DNA from: a virus
Virus record (IMG/VR): IMGVR_UViG_3300043409_001093
Coordinates: 1 to 36,977 of that record
DNA: 36,977 nt
Strand: one strand, 5' to 3'
The notes under the pieces: generated by a model
Databases searched by the model: none
Told to the model about the DNA's origin: nothing
The model's input: only the letters and a program-made list of their open reading frames with translations
In this document: one piece after another, positions 22,124 to 31,085 of the stretch
How positions within the stretch are numbered: position 1 is the stretch's first letter
Layout: each line of letters starts with the position of its first letter
Made by a program: the position numbers and the translations under genes

Positions 22124-24320
22124 GGAAAAATACGATTTAGCATTCTGGAAGAAAGAAATTTCGGATGCGAAGAAGTCGCGTAAACAGTGGCTGGAGATTT
22201 CAGAGAAAATTTACAAGATTTATCTTCCGAAGAAGACGGATACGAATAGTTCTCGCAATCAGAAAAAGATCAAATACAACATTTTCAATTCAAATGTTGG
22301 CGTTCTTGAATCTGCTCTGTTCTCACGAGTTCCGAAGCCAACAGTCGTCAGGAAGTTCAGTGATCCGAACAATCAAATTGCTCGGGTTGCTTCACTTATT
22401 CTTGAACGCATTCTCACGTCGGAACTGACTGCGAACACAAATTTCAAATCTGCGACCAAGAGAATGATCAAAGACTTTCTCGTCGTTGGTCTTGGCGCTG
22501 CGTATGTTCGTTATGACGCTGATGTCAGCAATCCTGTTCAGTTGAGCACGGACACCGAAGATTTAGCCGCTGAAACATCCGAAGTTATTCGATTCCAGAA
22601 TACTGATATTGAGCACATTCTTTATAAAGACTTCTTCCACGCGGATGCAGATTCATGGGAAAACGTCTCATGGGCGGCTCGTCGAGTTTACATGACGAAA
22701 GAGGAAGTAGAACGTCGGTTCGGAAAAGATAAAGCCAAGATTTGCAATTATTCAAAATCTGACGATGGTGAATTTTTCTCTGACGAAGAGGAAACAGTCG
22801 GCCAAGCGGAAATTTTTGAAATTTGGTGTAAGGAATCGAAGCGAGTTTACTTCGTCGATCTTTCGGCAGATGAGATGCTGGAAGACACTGAAGATTTCCT
22901 TCAGTTGAAAGATTTCTTCCCCTTCTGCACGCCCTTGTTGGCGAATACAAACACAGAAGATTCCCTGTGCCCGGTTTCTGATTTTGAACTGCTGGAATCT
23001 CAATACAAGCAGCTCGATACTCTGAACAACCGAATCAATCGACTGACGCAAGCGTGCCGACTGGCCGCAGTTTATTCGAGCGAACATGCCGAAGTGAAGC
23101 AACTGCTAGAATCAACTGGCGATTCTGTTGCTATCCCGATGCGAAACTATCAAGCGTTCGTTTCTCAAGGTGGTCTCGGCAATGCGGTTTCGTTCATGGA
23201 CATCACAGCGATTGCGAATGTTATTGCTCAACTGCGACAAGAGAAAGCCGAAGTCGAACGCCAAATTGAAGTGATTTCAGGCATTTCTGACGTGCTTCGT
23301 GGTTCAGGTGGGAATCCGTATGAATCGGCCGCTGCCTCACAGATCAAGGCTCAATCAGCAGGCGTGAGACTGGCACAACGACAGATGCAAGTTGCTGATT
23401 CTATCGCGGAACTGATCCAGAAACGTGCTGAATTGATCTGCCGGTTCTACACGCCTGATCAAATGCTGCTGAAGATCGGCGAGCTTGCCCAGGAGGATCA
23501 ACAGTATCTTCAACCTGCGATTGCGATGCTCAAAGACGCAGTTATGGCGAATTTCTCGATTACGGTGTCTGTCGATGCTCTCACGGCTCCCGAATTCCAG
23601 AACATCGCCCAGGAACGCCAACTGGTGATCCAGTCGATCAGCCAACTGATCCCACAAGCGATCCAAGGAGCAACCCAGTTCCCCGAACTCGGCCCGGCTT
23701 TCCTCCAGTTGATGAAGTGGGCGGTCAGTGGCCTGAAGGGCGCGGCCGAAATCGAAGGCGTGCTTGATACCCATCTGACGAACCTGCTACAGCAGCAGCA
23801 AGCACAAGTCGGTCAGCCGAAGGAAGAAAAACCGGATGTCGCGATGATGCAAGTTCAGCTCCAACAACAACAGGCCGCCGAGAATTCCCAGGTGAAGCAA
23901 GTTGAACTCCAAATTCAGCAACAGAAGATTCAGATGGATCAGCAAATCAAAATGGCTGAATTGGAGCTTCAGAAGCAGAAGATGGACCTCGAATTCCAGA
24001 AGATACAGTTAGAACAACAGAAGCTTCAACTGGAAGTTCAAAGAATTGAATCTGACAAACAGATCAAACTGGCGCAAGTTCAATCTCATCGCGAAATCGA
24101 AGAGCTGAAACTTCAGCAGGAGGATGAACACTTTTTCATGCAACTTCAATCTGATGAGCAAATTCAACCAGTCGCACCAATTCAAGACGGAATTCCAGTT
24201 CAGGACGCTGCTTCATTGATTCGCGATTCGATCATGTCGATTGGTGATCTGGCAAGTCGCAAACAAACAATCAACGTGGTTCGCAATCCAGATGGTTCAT
24301 TGAGTGGGGAGATTGAGTGA
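22122..24320 (+). CDS. Portal (head-tail connector) protein
   Basis: 732 residues. N-terminus (WKKEISDAKKSRKQWLEISEKIYKIYLP, VGVLESALFSRVPKP), central VVGLGAAYVRYDAD and DFELLESQYKQLDTLNNRINRLT, and GISDVLRGSGGNPYESAAASQIKAQSAGVRLAQRQ are typical of podoviral portals. From ~555 to ~690 there is a long Gln-rich coiled coil (QIQQQKIQMDQQIK...), probably the internal barrel or crown. It forms the dodecameric DNA entry ring. Position directly after terL supports this. Confidence 0.88.
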   Translation: MEKYDLAFWKKEISDAKKSRKQWLEISEKIYKIYLPKKTDTNSSRNQKKIKYNIFNSNVGVLESALFSRVPKPTVVRKFSDPNNQIARVASLILERILTSELTANTNFKSATKRMIKDFLVVGLGAAYVRYDADVSNPVQLSTDTEDLAAETSEVIRFQNTDIEHILYKDFFHADADSWENVSWAARRVYMTKEEVERRFGKDKAKICNYSKSDDGEFFSDEEETVGQAEIFEIWCKESKRVYFVDLSADEMLEDTEDFLQLKDFFPFCTPLLANTNTEDSLCPVSDFELLESQYKQLDTLNNRINRLTQACRLAAVYSSEHAEVKQLLESTGDSVAIPMRNYQAFVSQGGLGNAVSFMDITAIANVIAQLRQEKAEVERQIEVISGISDVLRGSGGNPYESAAASQIKAQSAGVRLAQRQMQVADSIAELIQKRAELICRFYTPDQMLLKIGELAQEDQQYLQPAIAMLKDAVMANFSITVSVDALTAPEFQNIAQERQLVIQSISQLIPQAIQGATQFPELGPAFLQLMKWAVSGLKGAAEIEGVLDTHLTNLLQQQQAQVGQPKEEKPDVAMMQVQLQQQQAAENSQVKQVELQIQQQKIQMDQQIKMAELELQKQKMDLEFQKIQLEQQKLQLEVQRIESDKQIKLAQVQSHREIEELKLQQEDEHFFMQLQSDEQIQPVAPIQDGIPVQDAASLIRDSIMSIGDLASRKQTINVVRNPDGSLSGEIE

Positions 24321-25123
24321 TGGCGCAGCTTTTTTCAAACAATGCTCTTACTGTCTCATCAACCGCCCTCACGTCGTTCGCGGATCAAACGATCAGTGTC
24401 CGCACAGGGACGGGCGATCTGTTCCCGAACATCATCAATCCCGAAGATTACTTTCTGATCACTCTGGAAGATGCCAAAGGATCAAAAAGAGAGGTGATTT
24501 CGATTACTGCCAGAAATGGCGATGTGCTGACGATTGGTTCTCGCGGTGTTGAAAACACTCGGCCGATCGCTGACTGGCCAATTGGAACGATCATCGAGCT
24601 TCGTCTTACTGCCGGCTTCCTGAATTCCCAGAATTCGGCACTACACGTCCTATCCAATCAGATCCAATCTCTTTCGGCGAGCAATGAAGCACTGTCAAAC
24701 CAACAGAATGACATCATTCAAAACGTAGTTGATGAAGTTCAAGTTTCTAATGCCATTCTGATGGACGTTGAAACGAAGATTGATGATTCAAACACGAAGC
24801 TCGATGCTGCTATTTCTGTTCTTCAGCAGCAACTGGCAGCACTTCAAGCGAGTGGAGGCGAACAACCGACACTAAATACAGAAGTTCTTGAATCGATTCT
24901 CGACACACTGATCATTCTCCAAAACAAACCAGTCGGAAGATTTGACGTTTCTGGTAGAACCGTGATTGATGCTTCAGAGACACTTGTGAAACTGGACAAT
25001 ACGACACCATTTGCGGTTTCAGGCTCATTCAGTGGAACGACCATCGGAACAACAACATATTCAAATGCGCTGGACGTTTTTTCAACCACGCGAATTTTAT
25101 ACAACCAAATTTCTGTGAGCTAA
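24320..25123 (+). CDS. Virion-associated protein (N-terminal beta module, coiled coil)
   Basis: 267 residues from the ATG at 24320, TGATG-coupled to the portal. Residues ~15-100 (FADQTISVRTGTGDLFP, YFLITLEDAKGSKREVI, TIGSRGVENTRP) form a small beta domain often found in phage structural proteins. A coiled coil (~105-170) and a second beta part follow. Probably a head decoration or fibre-like virion protein; exact role unknown. Confidence 0.72.
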   Translation: MAQLFSNNALTVSSTALTSFADQTISVRTGTGDLFPNIINPEDYFLITLEDAKGSKREVISITARNGDVLTIGSRGVENTRPIADWPIGTIIELRLTAGFLNSQNSALHVLSNQIQSLSASNEALSNQQNDIIQNVVDEVQVSNAILMDVETKIDDSNTKLDAAISVLQQQLAALQASGGEQPTLNTEVLESILDTLIILQNKPVGRFDVSGRTVIDASETLVKLDNTTPFAVSGSFSGTTIGTTTYSNALDVFSTTRILYNQISVS

Positions 25124-25127
25124 AAAT

Positions 25128-26612
25128 ATGCCAACAACTTCAAAAATTCGTCCAATTCTCCATTTGCCGTCGTGGGAACTCGTAGGAACAAACACGTTCA
25201 CTCCAACTGCGCCGAGCACCGCCGATCCGCTGTTTGGATTTGACAGTCCATACTTCGACAAAGATTTGTTTTTCCATTGGCCTGATTTCAGATCAAACAC
25301 ATTGCATCGGTTTTCCGCGAAACAGAATGCTTGGGACAACAATCTCGCATCAACAGTTGGACTTTCAGGCATCGGAAGTCCTGGCACCGGAACCATGGTT
25401 CTCGAATATGCTGCGCCTGCTGGAACAATTCTGTTATCAGCAACTGCTGGAACCACGAATTCAATTACTACTTCTCTGCAAATCAAAGAGAACATTGTTG
25501 GGCGAACCGTGCGCATCATCGAAGGCCCAAATGCCGGCCAAGATTTCATCATCAAGCATTACACGACTGGAACGAATTCAGTTCTGACGTTCACCACAGC
25601 AGGAACAGCTTTCAACGCGACAACGAAATTCCACCTCCTGACGGGATCGATTTGGTATTGCCATGGTGGTTCGGGTGTTGGAGTGATGGACATTGCTACA
25701 CGCAATCACGTCGCACGCAGTAGCACCAACGTCGGCGGATCTCCCTCGACCGGATCCACTTCAGCACTGATCCCACTACACCGCGCTGACGACAACTATT
25801 TTTCCGGAAATGTAGTTGTTTCAACGGCGACCAGTGCGACTTTGCCTGCGGGAGTGGCGAATTACAATTTTACCAACTACGAAATTTTTATCGTCAGTGG
25901 AACAGGTGCCGGACAAATTCGAAAGATTTCAGCACACGCGGCCAACACGATCACAATTTCCCCAGCGTGGACGGTCAATCCCGACACCACTTCTGTATTC
26001 AAGATCCGTGGTGATTCTGACGCGATTCTGTTTTTCACAACGAACACCACGAACTCATATAAATTCAGTATCTCGGCGAATACCTGGACTTCTTTCGTTC
26101 CAACGCCCGCACGTGGATTGACGTATTCAAACCCGGCTCATGGCGATTGGTCTCTGATCCGCGAGGGCTGGACCGTTCCGGATGTCGGTGCCAACAAAAT
26201 GGGCGGTCAAAATGGGCGATTCATTTTCAGTGTTCGTCCGAGTGGTTCATCTCGAACAACTGGAACAACGGTCGGCGGGATCGACGTGTTCGACATCTGC
26301 ACGAACGGATGGACCAACCACAACGATGTTTACTACGGTGGCCAGCCAACGGCGAATAGCTGTTTTTATTCTGACGGTCGATTTGTCTATCACATGGAGG
26401 CGCTTACCGGCCGGTATTGGCGTTTCGATCCAACAACTGGATTGAACAAACTTCTGACCACTTGCCCATATCCACACGGAACCGGCACGACTGTTTACGG
26501 AACAAGAATGTGGATCGTGAAATACAACGATGGTGGAGATACTTTCACATATCTCTACACTCGTTTATTCGGCGGAAAAAACGAATACCTCCGACTACTG
26601 ATTCAAGAATGA
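25128..26612 (+). CDS. Putative virion decoration protein, beta-rich
   Basis: 494 residues, Thr/Ser/Gly-rich and almost all beta. Recurring segments such as GRTVRIIEGPNAGQDFIIK, YEIFIVSGTGAGQIRKI and GTVYGTRMWIV-like strands suggest a propeller or repeated beta fold with a surface role. No clear ribosome-binding site before the ATG (GAGCTAAAA), so translation is probably coupled to the previous gene. Not assigned to a named family. Confidence 0.7.
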   Translation: MPTTSKIRPILHLPSWELVGTNTFTPTAPSTADPLFGFDSPYFDKDLFFHWPDFRSNTLHRFSAKQNAWDNNLASTVGLSGIGSPGTGTMVLEYAAPAGTILLSATAGTTNSITTSLQIKENIVGRTVRIIEGPNAGQDFIIKHYTTGTNSVLTFTTAGTAFNATTKFHLLTGSIWYCHGGSGVGVMDIATRNHVARSSTNVGGSPSTGSTSALIPLHRADDNYFSGNVVVSTATSATLPAGVANYNFTNYEIFIVSGTGAGQIRKISAHAANTITISPAWTVNPDTTSVFKIRGDSDAILFFTTNTTNSYKFSISANTWTSFVPTPARGLTYSNPAHGDWSLIREGWTVPDVGANKMGGQNGRFIFSVRPSGSSRTTGTTVGGIDVFDICTNGWTNHNDVYYGGQPTANSCFYSDGRFVYHMEALTGRYWRFDPTTGLNKLLTTCPYPHGTGTTVYGTRMWIVKYNDGGDTFTYLYTRLFGGKNEYLRLLIQE

Positions 26613-26980
26613 ACAACACCGGTTTCAATGTAGTTGGCTTCAACACTAAATTTGAAGCACGAATTGAAGTTTTGAAGAGTGATCCGTCTTGGATCACTCC
26701 AAAGCTGATTGACGATCTCCCAAAGATTGCTGAAGTCCTTGATGACACAACAATTCAAACAATCATGGAAAAGCCAAGGGATGAATCAATTCAAGAGATT
26801 GCTTCGTTCCTGCAACAAAGTCGAGAAGACATTGTTAGAGAATTCGACAATTCAACTCCAATCATTCGAGCTGACGTTTTTAGAGTTGTTCGGATGGACA
26901 TCCAAGATCGACTGATGCGAGAGGAAGAAGAAATTTTCATCATTCTGCTCGCTCTACTATCAAGAAAGAGATTTATATGA
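26609..26980 (+). CDS. Hypothetical virion-block protein
   Basis: 123 residues from the ATG at 26609 (ATGA overlap); the longer frame from 26417 runs inside the previous gene. Acidic, helical (SWITPKLIDDLPKIAEVLDD, EIASFLQQSREDIVREF). Not recognised; by place likely a structural or assembly accessory. Confidence 0.68.
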   Translation: MNNTGFNVVGFNTKFEARIEVLKSDPSWITPKLIDDLPKIAEVLDDTTIQTIMEKPRDESIQEIASFLQQSREDIVREFDNSTPIIRADVFRVVRMDIQDRLMREEEEIFIILLALLSRKRFI

Positions 26981-27267
26981 GCGCAAATTTTTACCTGTCA
27001 TTGCTACAACGTGCGCGGATCATCCCGAGAATCGTAGATGGCCACACCAATTCGATTGTCAAACGAAAGATTGCCGAAGTAGCTCACGCTGGCGCAATTG
27101 CCGGAGTGAGCCAGCAAACGATTGATTCATTGAATTTGATCATTGATGAGAATCTAAACCTTTATTTCAACGGTCAGATGAGTTCTGAATTGGTGTCGCT
27201 ATTCACCGCGTATGCCTCAACATCAATCGAAACATTGCCAAATTCTCTTACGTCGCTGATCTTCTGA
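26977..27267 (+). CDS. Small hypothetical protein
   Basis: 96 residues, ATGA-coupled to the previous gene. Helical, moderately hydrophobic (AHAGAIAGVSQQTIDSLNLIIDENLNLYF). No family recognised. Last gene of the terminase-portal block. Confidence 0.68.
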   Translation: MSANFYLSLLQRARIIPRIVDGHTNSIVKRKIAEVAHAGAIAGVSQQTIDSLNLIIDENLNLYFNGQMSSELVSLFTAYASTSIETLPNSLTSLIF

Positions 27268-27282
27268 AAATCTTCCTCTCTC

Positions 27283-27319
27283 GTGAACGTAAATACATTT
27301 TTACGTTCACAGGGGAAAG
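27283..27319 (+). promoter_or_regulatory. TAAATAC hairpin element, 11-bp arms
   Basis: GTGAACGTAAA (27283-27293), loop tacatt, TTTACGTTCAC (27300-27310): perfect arms with the same loop as at 1468 but a different outer stem, i.e. compensatory change. AGGGGAAAG then leads to the ATG at 27320. Confidence 0.75.
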
Positions 27320-27670
27320 ATGCCGACTTATTCAGTCAAATGCCCAAATTGCGGATCGCGTTCATCATTTGTTTCAAACATTGAAAACAGAAATTTGACG
27401 CCAGTTTGCCCGATGTGCGGAACCATTACAGAAAGAATGCTCGACACTCCGATGATTCAAGCCCAAACGATCAGCGGTTTGATCCAAGACGGGAATGGAA
27501 ATGTGTTCGAGGGAAAGAATCAGTTTGAGAAGCACATGAGAGACAATGATTTGATTTCAGCAAGCGAATCTTTTGCTGAATCTAAAATCCAAAAAGAGAA
27601 TCGAATTGCGGAGAAAAAGAAAGAGATTCGCAATTCAGTAGAGAAAATTGTAAATGACACAGGAGTATGA
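27320..27670 (+). CDS. FmdB-like zinc-ribbon protein
   Basis: 116 residues. MPTYSVKCPNCGSRSSF and VCPMCGTITERMLDTP give a Cys4 zinc ribbon (Cys8, Cys11, Cys30, Cys33), the pattern of FmdB/regulatory zinc-ribbon proteins. The C-terminal half is a charged helix (ENRIAEKKKEIRNSVEKI). Similar small proteins sit before scaffold/capsid genes in some phages; function in assembly is unknown. Confidence 0.75.
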   Translation: MPTYSVKCPNCGSRSSFVSNIENRNLTPVCPMCGTITERMLDTPMIQAQTISGLIQDGNGNVFEGKNQFEKHMRDNDLISASESFAESKIQKENRIAEKKKEIRNSVEKIVNDTGV

Positions 27671-27671
27671 A

Positions 27672-28565
27672 ATGGATGATGAAGTTCAAGGTAGTGAAGA
27701 AGTAAATGACGATCTGTCGTTAGAAGAGGTGCTTTCTCGGGCATTCGATGAAGCGTCAAACGAAGAAATCTCTGATTCTGACATTCAAACCGATGGTGAA
27801 GTTCAGGAAGAGGCGACCGAAGTCCTTGCTGAAGATCCAGATCAAGTGAAGCAGGAAGTCGAAGCAGAAGAGCAAAAATCTGACGCGGTTCAAACCGAAA
27901 TTCCCGATGAAACTCGCCAGTATATCGAAACGCTGGAGCAAGAGCGAACCGTTTCAGAGGCATTCCGCAGCATTGTTGATCCGCATTTTGAGTTTATCGA
28001 GGCGATCGGCTCAAACCCATTCGAGCACGTTTCACAACTGCTGGATTTGTCTCGCGCCCTCCATACCGGCGACGACGATTCACGTGCTGCGATTCTGGCC
28101 GATCTGTTCGAGGGTTTCGGTGTATCTGTTGAAGCAATGGAAAAAGCACTGAATGACAAGATTCTCGCCCCGAAGCCGGATCCAATTCAACAGAAGATGA
28201 TCGAGAAGCTGGAACGACTGGAGCGGAATCAAGTTCAGCAGGCTCCGAAGCCCCAGCAAGCTCCAGCCCCAGATCAGAAAATGATCGCCCAGGTTCAAGA
28301 ATTCGCATCAAAGAATGAATTCTTTGAAACTGTCAAACAAGACATGGGCATTCTGATTCAATCAGGTCGAGCTTCAAATCTGCAGGAAGCATACAAAATG
28401 GCATGTCGAATGAACGATCAAGTTCAGAAGACGATCCGTGAACGAAACACTTCAGCCGCGAAAGCAGCTAAACCCAAGTTGAGCGGATCAAAACCAAAGG
28501 CGCCTGTATCCAGTGGCGACGATCTGCGCTCTATCCTCGCAAAAGCATACGACGAAAGTGAATGA
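27672..28565 (+). CDS. Scaffolding protein
   Basis: 297 residues from the ATG at 27672, which has AGGAG 6 bases upstream; the ATG at 27654 lies inside the previous gene. Very acidic N-terminal third (SEEVNDDLSLEEV..., EDPDQVKQEVEAEEQ), helical middle, Pro/Gln linker and basic C-terminus (AAKAAKPKLSGSKPKAP) before RSILAKAYDESE. Composition and position just before the capsid gene are those of podoviral scaffolds, which shape the procapsid and bind capsid protein through the C-terminus. Confidence 0.85.
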   Translation: MDDEVQGSEEVNDDLSLEEVLSRAFDEASNEEISDSDIQTDGEVQEEATEVLAEDPDQVKQEVEAEEQKSDAVQTEIPDETRQYIETLEQERTVSEAFRSIVDPHFEFIEAIGSNPFEHVSQLLDLSRALHTGDDDSRAAILADLFEGFGVSVEAMEKALNDKILAPKPDPIQQKMIEKLERLERNQVQQAPKPQQAPAPDQKMIAQVQEFASKNEFFETVKQDMGILIQSGRASNLQEAYKMACRMNDQVQKTIRERNTSAAKAAKPKLSGSKPKAPVSSGDDLRSILAKAYDESE

Positions 28566-28762
28566 AAATGATTGGCGCATCAATTCTGATTGGTGGAATT
28601 CTGCAAGTTCCGTCTGATCGAAATACAACTCCTGCCGAACTTTCGGCAAAACTTGAAGCAGAAAAGAAGGAAATTGAGATGAATAAGGAAATTTCCGAGA
28701 ACTCTGTAAATAAAATGAATCCATCCAATTTAGAGGAAACAAATGGCAAATCCGAACTATGA
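28562..28762 (+). CDS. Small overlapping protein between scaffold and capsid
   Basis: 66 residues; the ATGA at 28562 overlaps the scaffold stop, and the end overlaps the capsid start by 20 bases. Short hydrophobic N-terminus (IGASILIGGILQV) then a charged helix. Coupled start is convincing, but the gene could be chance; not recognised. Confidence 0.5.
   Translation: MKMIGASILIGGILQVPSDRNTTPAELSAKLEAEKKEIEMNKEISENSVNKMNPSNLEETNGKSEL
28705..28716 (+). promoter_or_regulatory. Possible TAAATA-type promoter of capsid gene
   Basis: TGTAAATAAAAT 27 bases before the capsid start. It matches the TGTAAATA core but lacks the hairpin. Confidence 0.35.
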
Positions 28763-29711
28763 CACTCTTTTATCAGTGGCGATCGAGAACCGCTCAAGCA
28801 AGGTGAATGACACTCTGTCAAATCACAACGCTCTGCTGTGGGTTCTGAAGGACAAGGGAATGGTCAAACCCTTTGACGGCGGCACCAAGATTCTGGAAAA
28901 CGTCCGTTATTCAGCTCCTGGCGCAAATGCCACTTCTTATTCAGGCTACGATGTTCTGCCCACTCTGACCGGTGAGCATCTGACTGCTGCCGAATTCCGT
29001 ATCTCTCAATACCACACTTCCGTTTCAATTTCCGGTCTGGAGATGATTCAGAACGCTGGTAAGAGCCGCGTCATCGATCTGATTTCAGACCGTGTTGAAG
29101 CTGCTGAATCCGATCTGATGAACCTGATCTGTGCTGATCTGTATGGCGACGGCACCAACGCCAAGAGCCTGATCGGCCTGCAAGCCATGCTGCCTGCTGC
29201 TGGCACCACTACCGGCGTTTACGGTGGCATTGATCGTGCGACCAATTCATTCTGGCGCCACAAGAGCGTGGACGGAACCGTGATCACTGACGCCAACGTG
29301 TTTGATCGCTTCCTGGCCCTGCAAACTCAACTGGTTCGCGGCACTGACAAGCCTGATGTCATTCTGTCATGCGTCGCCCATTACAACGCTCTGGTCAAGT
29401 CAATGCGCCAAGACCAACGCTTTGAAGGCACCAGTTCAGCCAAGATGGCCAATGCTGGTTTCGCCAACGTGATGTTCATGGGAGTGGCTGTCGTTTGCGA
29501 ACACTCAACCGGTTCCACCCCTGCCGAAATGCCGGACGACGTGAGCTATTTCATCAATGCCTCATCCGTCAAGTTCCGTCCTTTCAAGACTGAAGCTCTG
29601 CGCCAAATCGACGCTCCTGTCACGGCCCAAGATGCCAAGGTCAAGCGCATGCTTTGGGCTGGCCAACTGGTTTGCGGCAACATCGCTCTGAACGGCGTGG
29701 TCCAAGGCTAA
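28743..29711 (+). CDS. Major capsid protein
   Basis: 322 residues. NHNALLWVLKDKGMVKPFDGG, SYSGYDVLP, AAEFRISQYHTSVSISGLEM and WAGQLVCGNIALNGVVQG at the end match a podoviral major capsid family with the HK97 fold. AGAGG 9 bases upstream of the ATG. It follows the scaffold gene and is closed by its own terminator. Codon use is much richer in C/G-ending codons (GGC, GCC, ACC, CTG, AAG) than its neighbours, as expected for the most abundant protein. It forms the capsid shell. Confidence 0.92.
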   Translation: MANPNYDTLLSVAIENRSSKVNDTLSNHNALLWVLKDKGMVKPFDGGTKILENVRYSAPGANATSYSGYDVLPTLTGEHLTAAEFRISQYHTSVSISGLEMIQNAGKSRVIDLISDRVEAAESDLMNLICADLYGDGTNAKSLIGLQAMLPAAGTTTGVYGGIDRATNSFWRHKSVDGTVITDANVFDRFLALQTQLVRGTDKPDVILSCVAHYNALVKSMRQDQRFEGTSSAKMANAGFANVMFMGVAVVCEHSTGSTPAEMPDDVSYFINASSVKFRPFKTEALRQIDAPVTAQDAKVKRMLWAGQLVCGNIALNGVVQG

Positions 29712-29744
29712 ATTCAAATCTAATCTCTTTCTCCGAGTGTAAAT

Positions 29745-29776
29745 AAAGGGAGTCCAGAAATGGATTCCCTTTTTTA
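29745..29776 (+). terminator. Rho-independent terminator after capsid gene
   Basis: GGGAGTCCA (29748-29756), loop gaaa, TGGATTCCC (29761-29769) with one G-T pair, then TTTTTT. A TGTAAATAAA lies at its left foot. Confidence 0.85.
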
Positions 29777-29792
29777 TTTCACAGGAGAAACA

Positions 29793-30368
29793 ATGTTAGA
29801 AAATATTCCACGCAATCAATTCGGCCGGATCAAAGGTGATGAACATCTGATCGTCGAATTTATGAATGAACCCGTCGAGAAGAAGAACGCCAATGGTGAT
29901 CTGATTTGGGTTGATACGCCATTCGTCAAGATCAGTATTCCTGGCGATCGTAGCGCCGAAATCTTCCGGCCAGTCAACAAGATTGATCCACATCGATTCA
30001 TCCGCGAATGGGAACAATTTCAAGCTGGCGAAAAGAACGAAATCGTCGGTTATCCCGTTTCACAAGCTGGGTTCCTTCAGCAAGGACAAGTCAGAACCCT
30101 GAAGTCGATCAACGTCCATACGGTCGAGCAGCTTGCCGATCTTCGCGATGATATTTGTATGCGATATCAAATGAGTGCCGCGAAGCAAAAAGCAATTCTG
30201 TTCCTCGAATCAAAGAAGGAAACCGATCTGGTTTCAAAGATTCAAGCCGAACGAGAAGCGAATGAAGAAAAGATCAAGGCAATGGAACAGCGAATTTTAG
30301 AAATGGCGAAGCTGCTGGAAGTTCAGCCAGAAAAGAAGGTCGGTCGCCCGCCAAAGACCGAAGTATAA
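29793..30368 (+). CDS. Virion-block protein with HhH-like and AT-hook-like motifs
   Basis: 191 residues from the ATG at 29793, with AGGAG 6 bases upstream; the ATG at 29760 is in the terminator. Beta N-terminal half (FVKISIPGDRSAEIFRP), then a helix-hairpin-helix-like stretch (LKSINVHTVEQLADLRDD, ~105-122), a coiled coil (~150-178) and a basic end KKVGRPPKTEV resembling an AT-hook. Similar proteins follow capsid genes in podoviruses; DNA contact is possible, role unknown. Confidence 0.75.
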   Translation: MLENIPRNQFGRIKGDEHLIVEFMNEPVEKKNANGDLIWVDTPFVKISIPGDRSAEIFRPVNKIDPHRFIREWEQFQAGEKNEIVGYPVSQAGFLQQGQVRTLKSINVHTVEQLADLRDDICMRYQMSAAKQKAILFLESKKETDLVSKIQAEREANEEKIKAMEQRILEMAKLLEVQPEKKVGRPPKTEV

Positions 30369-30386
30369 ATCCAAGAGGAACACTGA

Positions 30387-31085
30387 ATGAAAAAATCTCT
30401 ACTCGATATTGTCAAGCAAGTCATGGCTGAAACTTCATTCAGCGTTCCGACTTCTGTTTCATCATCAAACGACACGCTGGTTCAACAGGTCGCCGCACTG
30501 GTTCAATCAGCATGCGAAGAGCTGTCTTATGAATTCAACTGGCAATCACTGATTCGTCAAGGTCAGATCACATTCGATGGCAGCACATCGTATGAACTGC
30601 CAGCAGATTTTGATCGAATGATTCCAGATTCATACGTGATCACTGGAATGGGCGGTTTCTCGTATGCCGTTGATGGCGCAATGAACCCTGGCGAGTTCCT
30701 TCAAATTTCAACACCACCAACATCCGGAACAACTGGTTTCACCCTATCGTTCCAAGTGATCGGTGATCGTTTTTATCCGTATCCGATTCAGCCATCTGGC
30801 ACCCTGAAATTTGTCTATGTCTCGAACAAATTCATCCGCTCCGCTGCTGGTGAATGGCAATCAACCTTCATCCAAGATTCTGACATCCCTTTATTCAATG
30901 CGCGATTAGTGGTGAATCTCGTCAAAGCCAAGCTGCTCGCTTCAAAGGGATTGAACAATGGATACGTCGTTGATGAATACCTGCGCCTGCTCGAACAAAT
31001 CAAGGGCTCGGATGTTCCTGCGAAATCAATTTGTCTGTCAGGCGGCCAAACATACAATCCAGATCAATTTGTCATGGTGTCGTAA
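30387..31085 (+). CDS. Head-tail adaptor / tail tubular protein A-like
   Basis: 232 residues. LLDIVKQVMAE at the start, SACEELSYEFNWQSLIRQGQITFDGSTSYELPADFDRMIPDSY in the middle, and NLVKAKLLASKG near the end are typical of podoviral adaptor proteins (T7 gp11 / tubular A class) which join portal and nozzle. AGAGGA upstream. The stop abuts the nozzle start. Confidence 0.85.
   Translation: MKKSLLDIVKQVMAETSFSVPTSVSSSNDTLVQQVAALVQSACEELSYEFNWQSLIRQGQITFDGSTSYELPADFDRMIPDSYVITGMGGFSYAVDGAMNPGEFLQISTPPTSGTTGFTLSFQVIGDRFYPYPIQPSGTLKFVYVSNKFIRSAAGEWQSTFIQDSDIPLFNARLVVNLVKAKLLASKGLNNGYVVDEYLRLLEQIKGSDVPAKSICLSGGQTYNPDQFVMVS

Noticed and set aside
24874-24884. CTAAATACAG inside the 24320 gene
   Set aside because: No paired arm, no RBS and no start codon follows; chance match within coding sequence.
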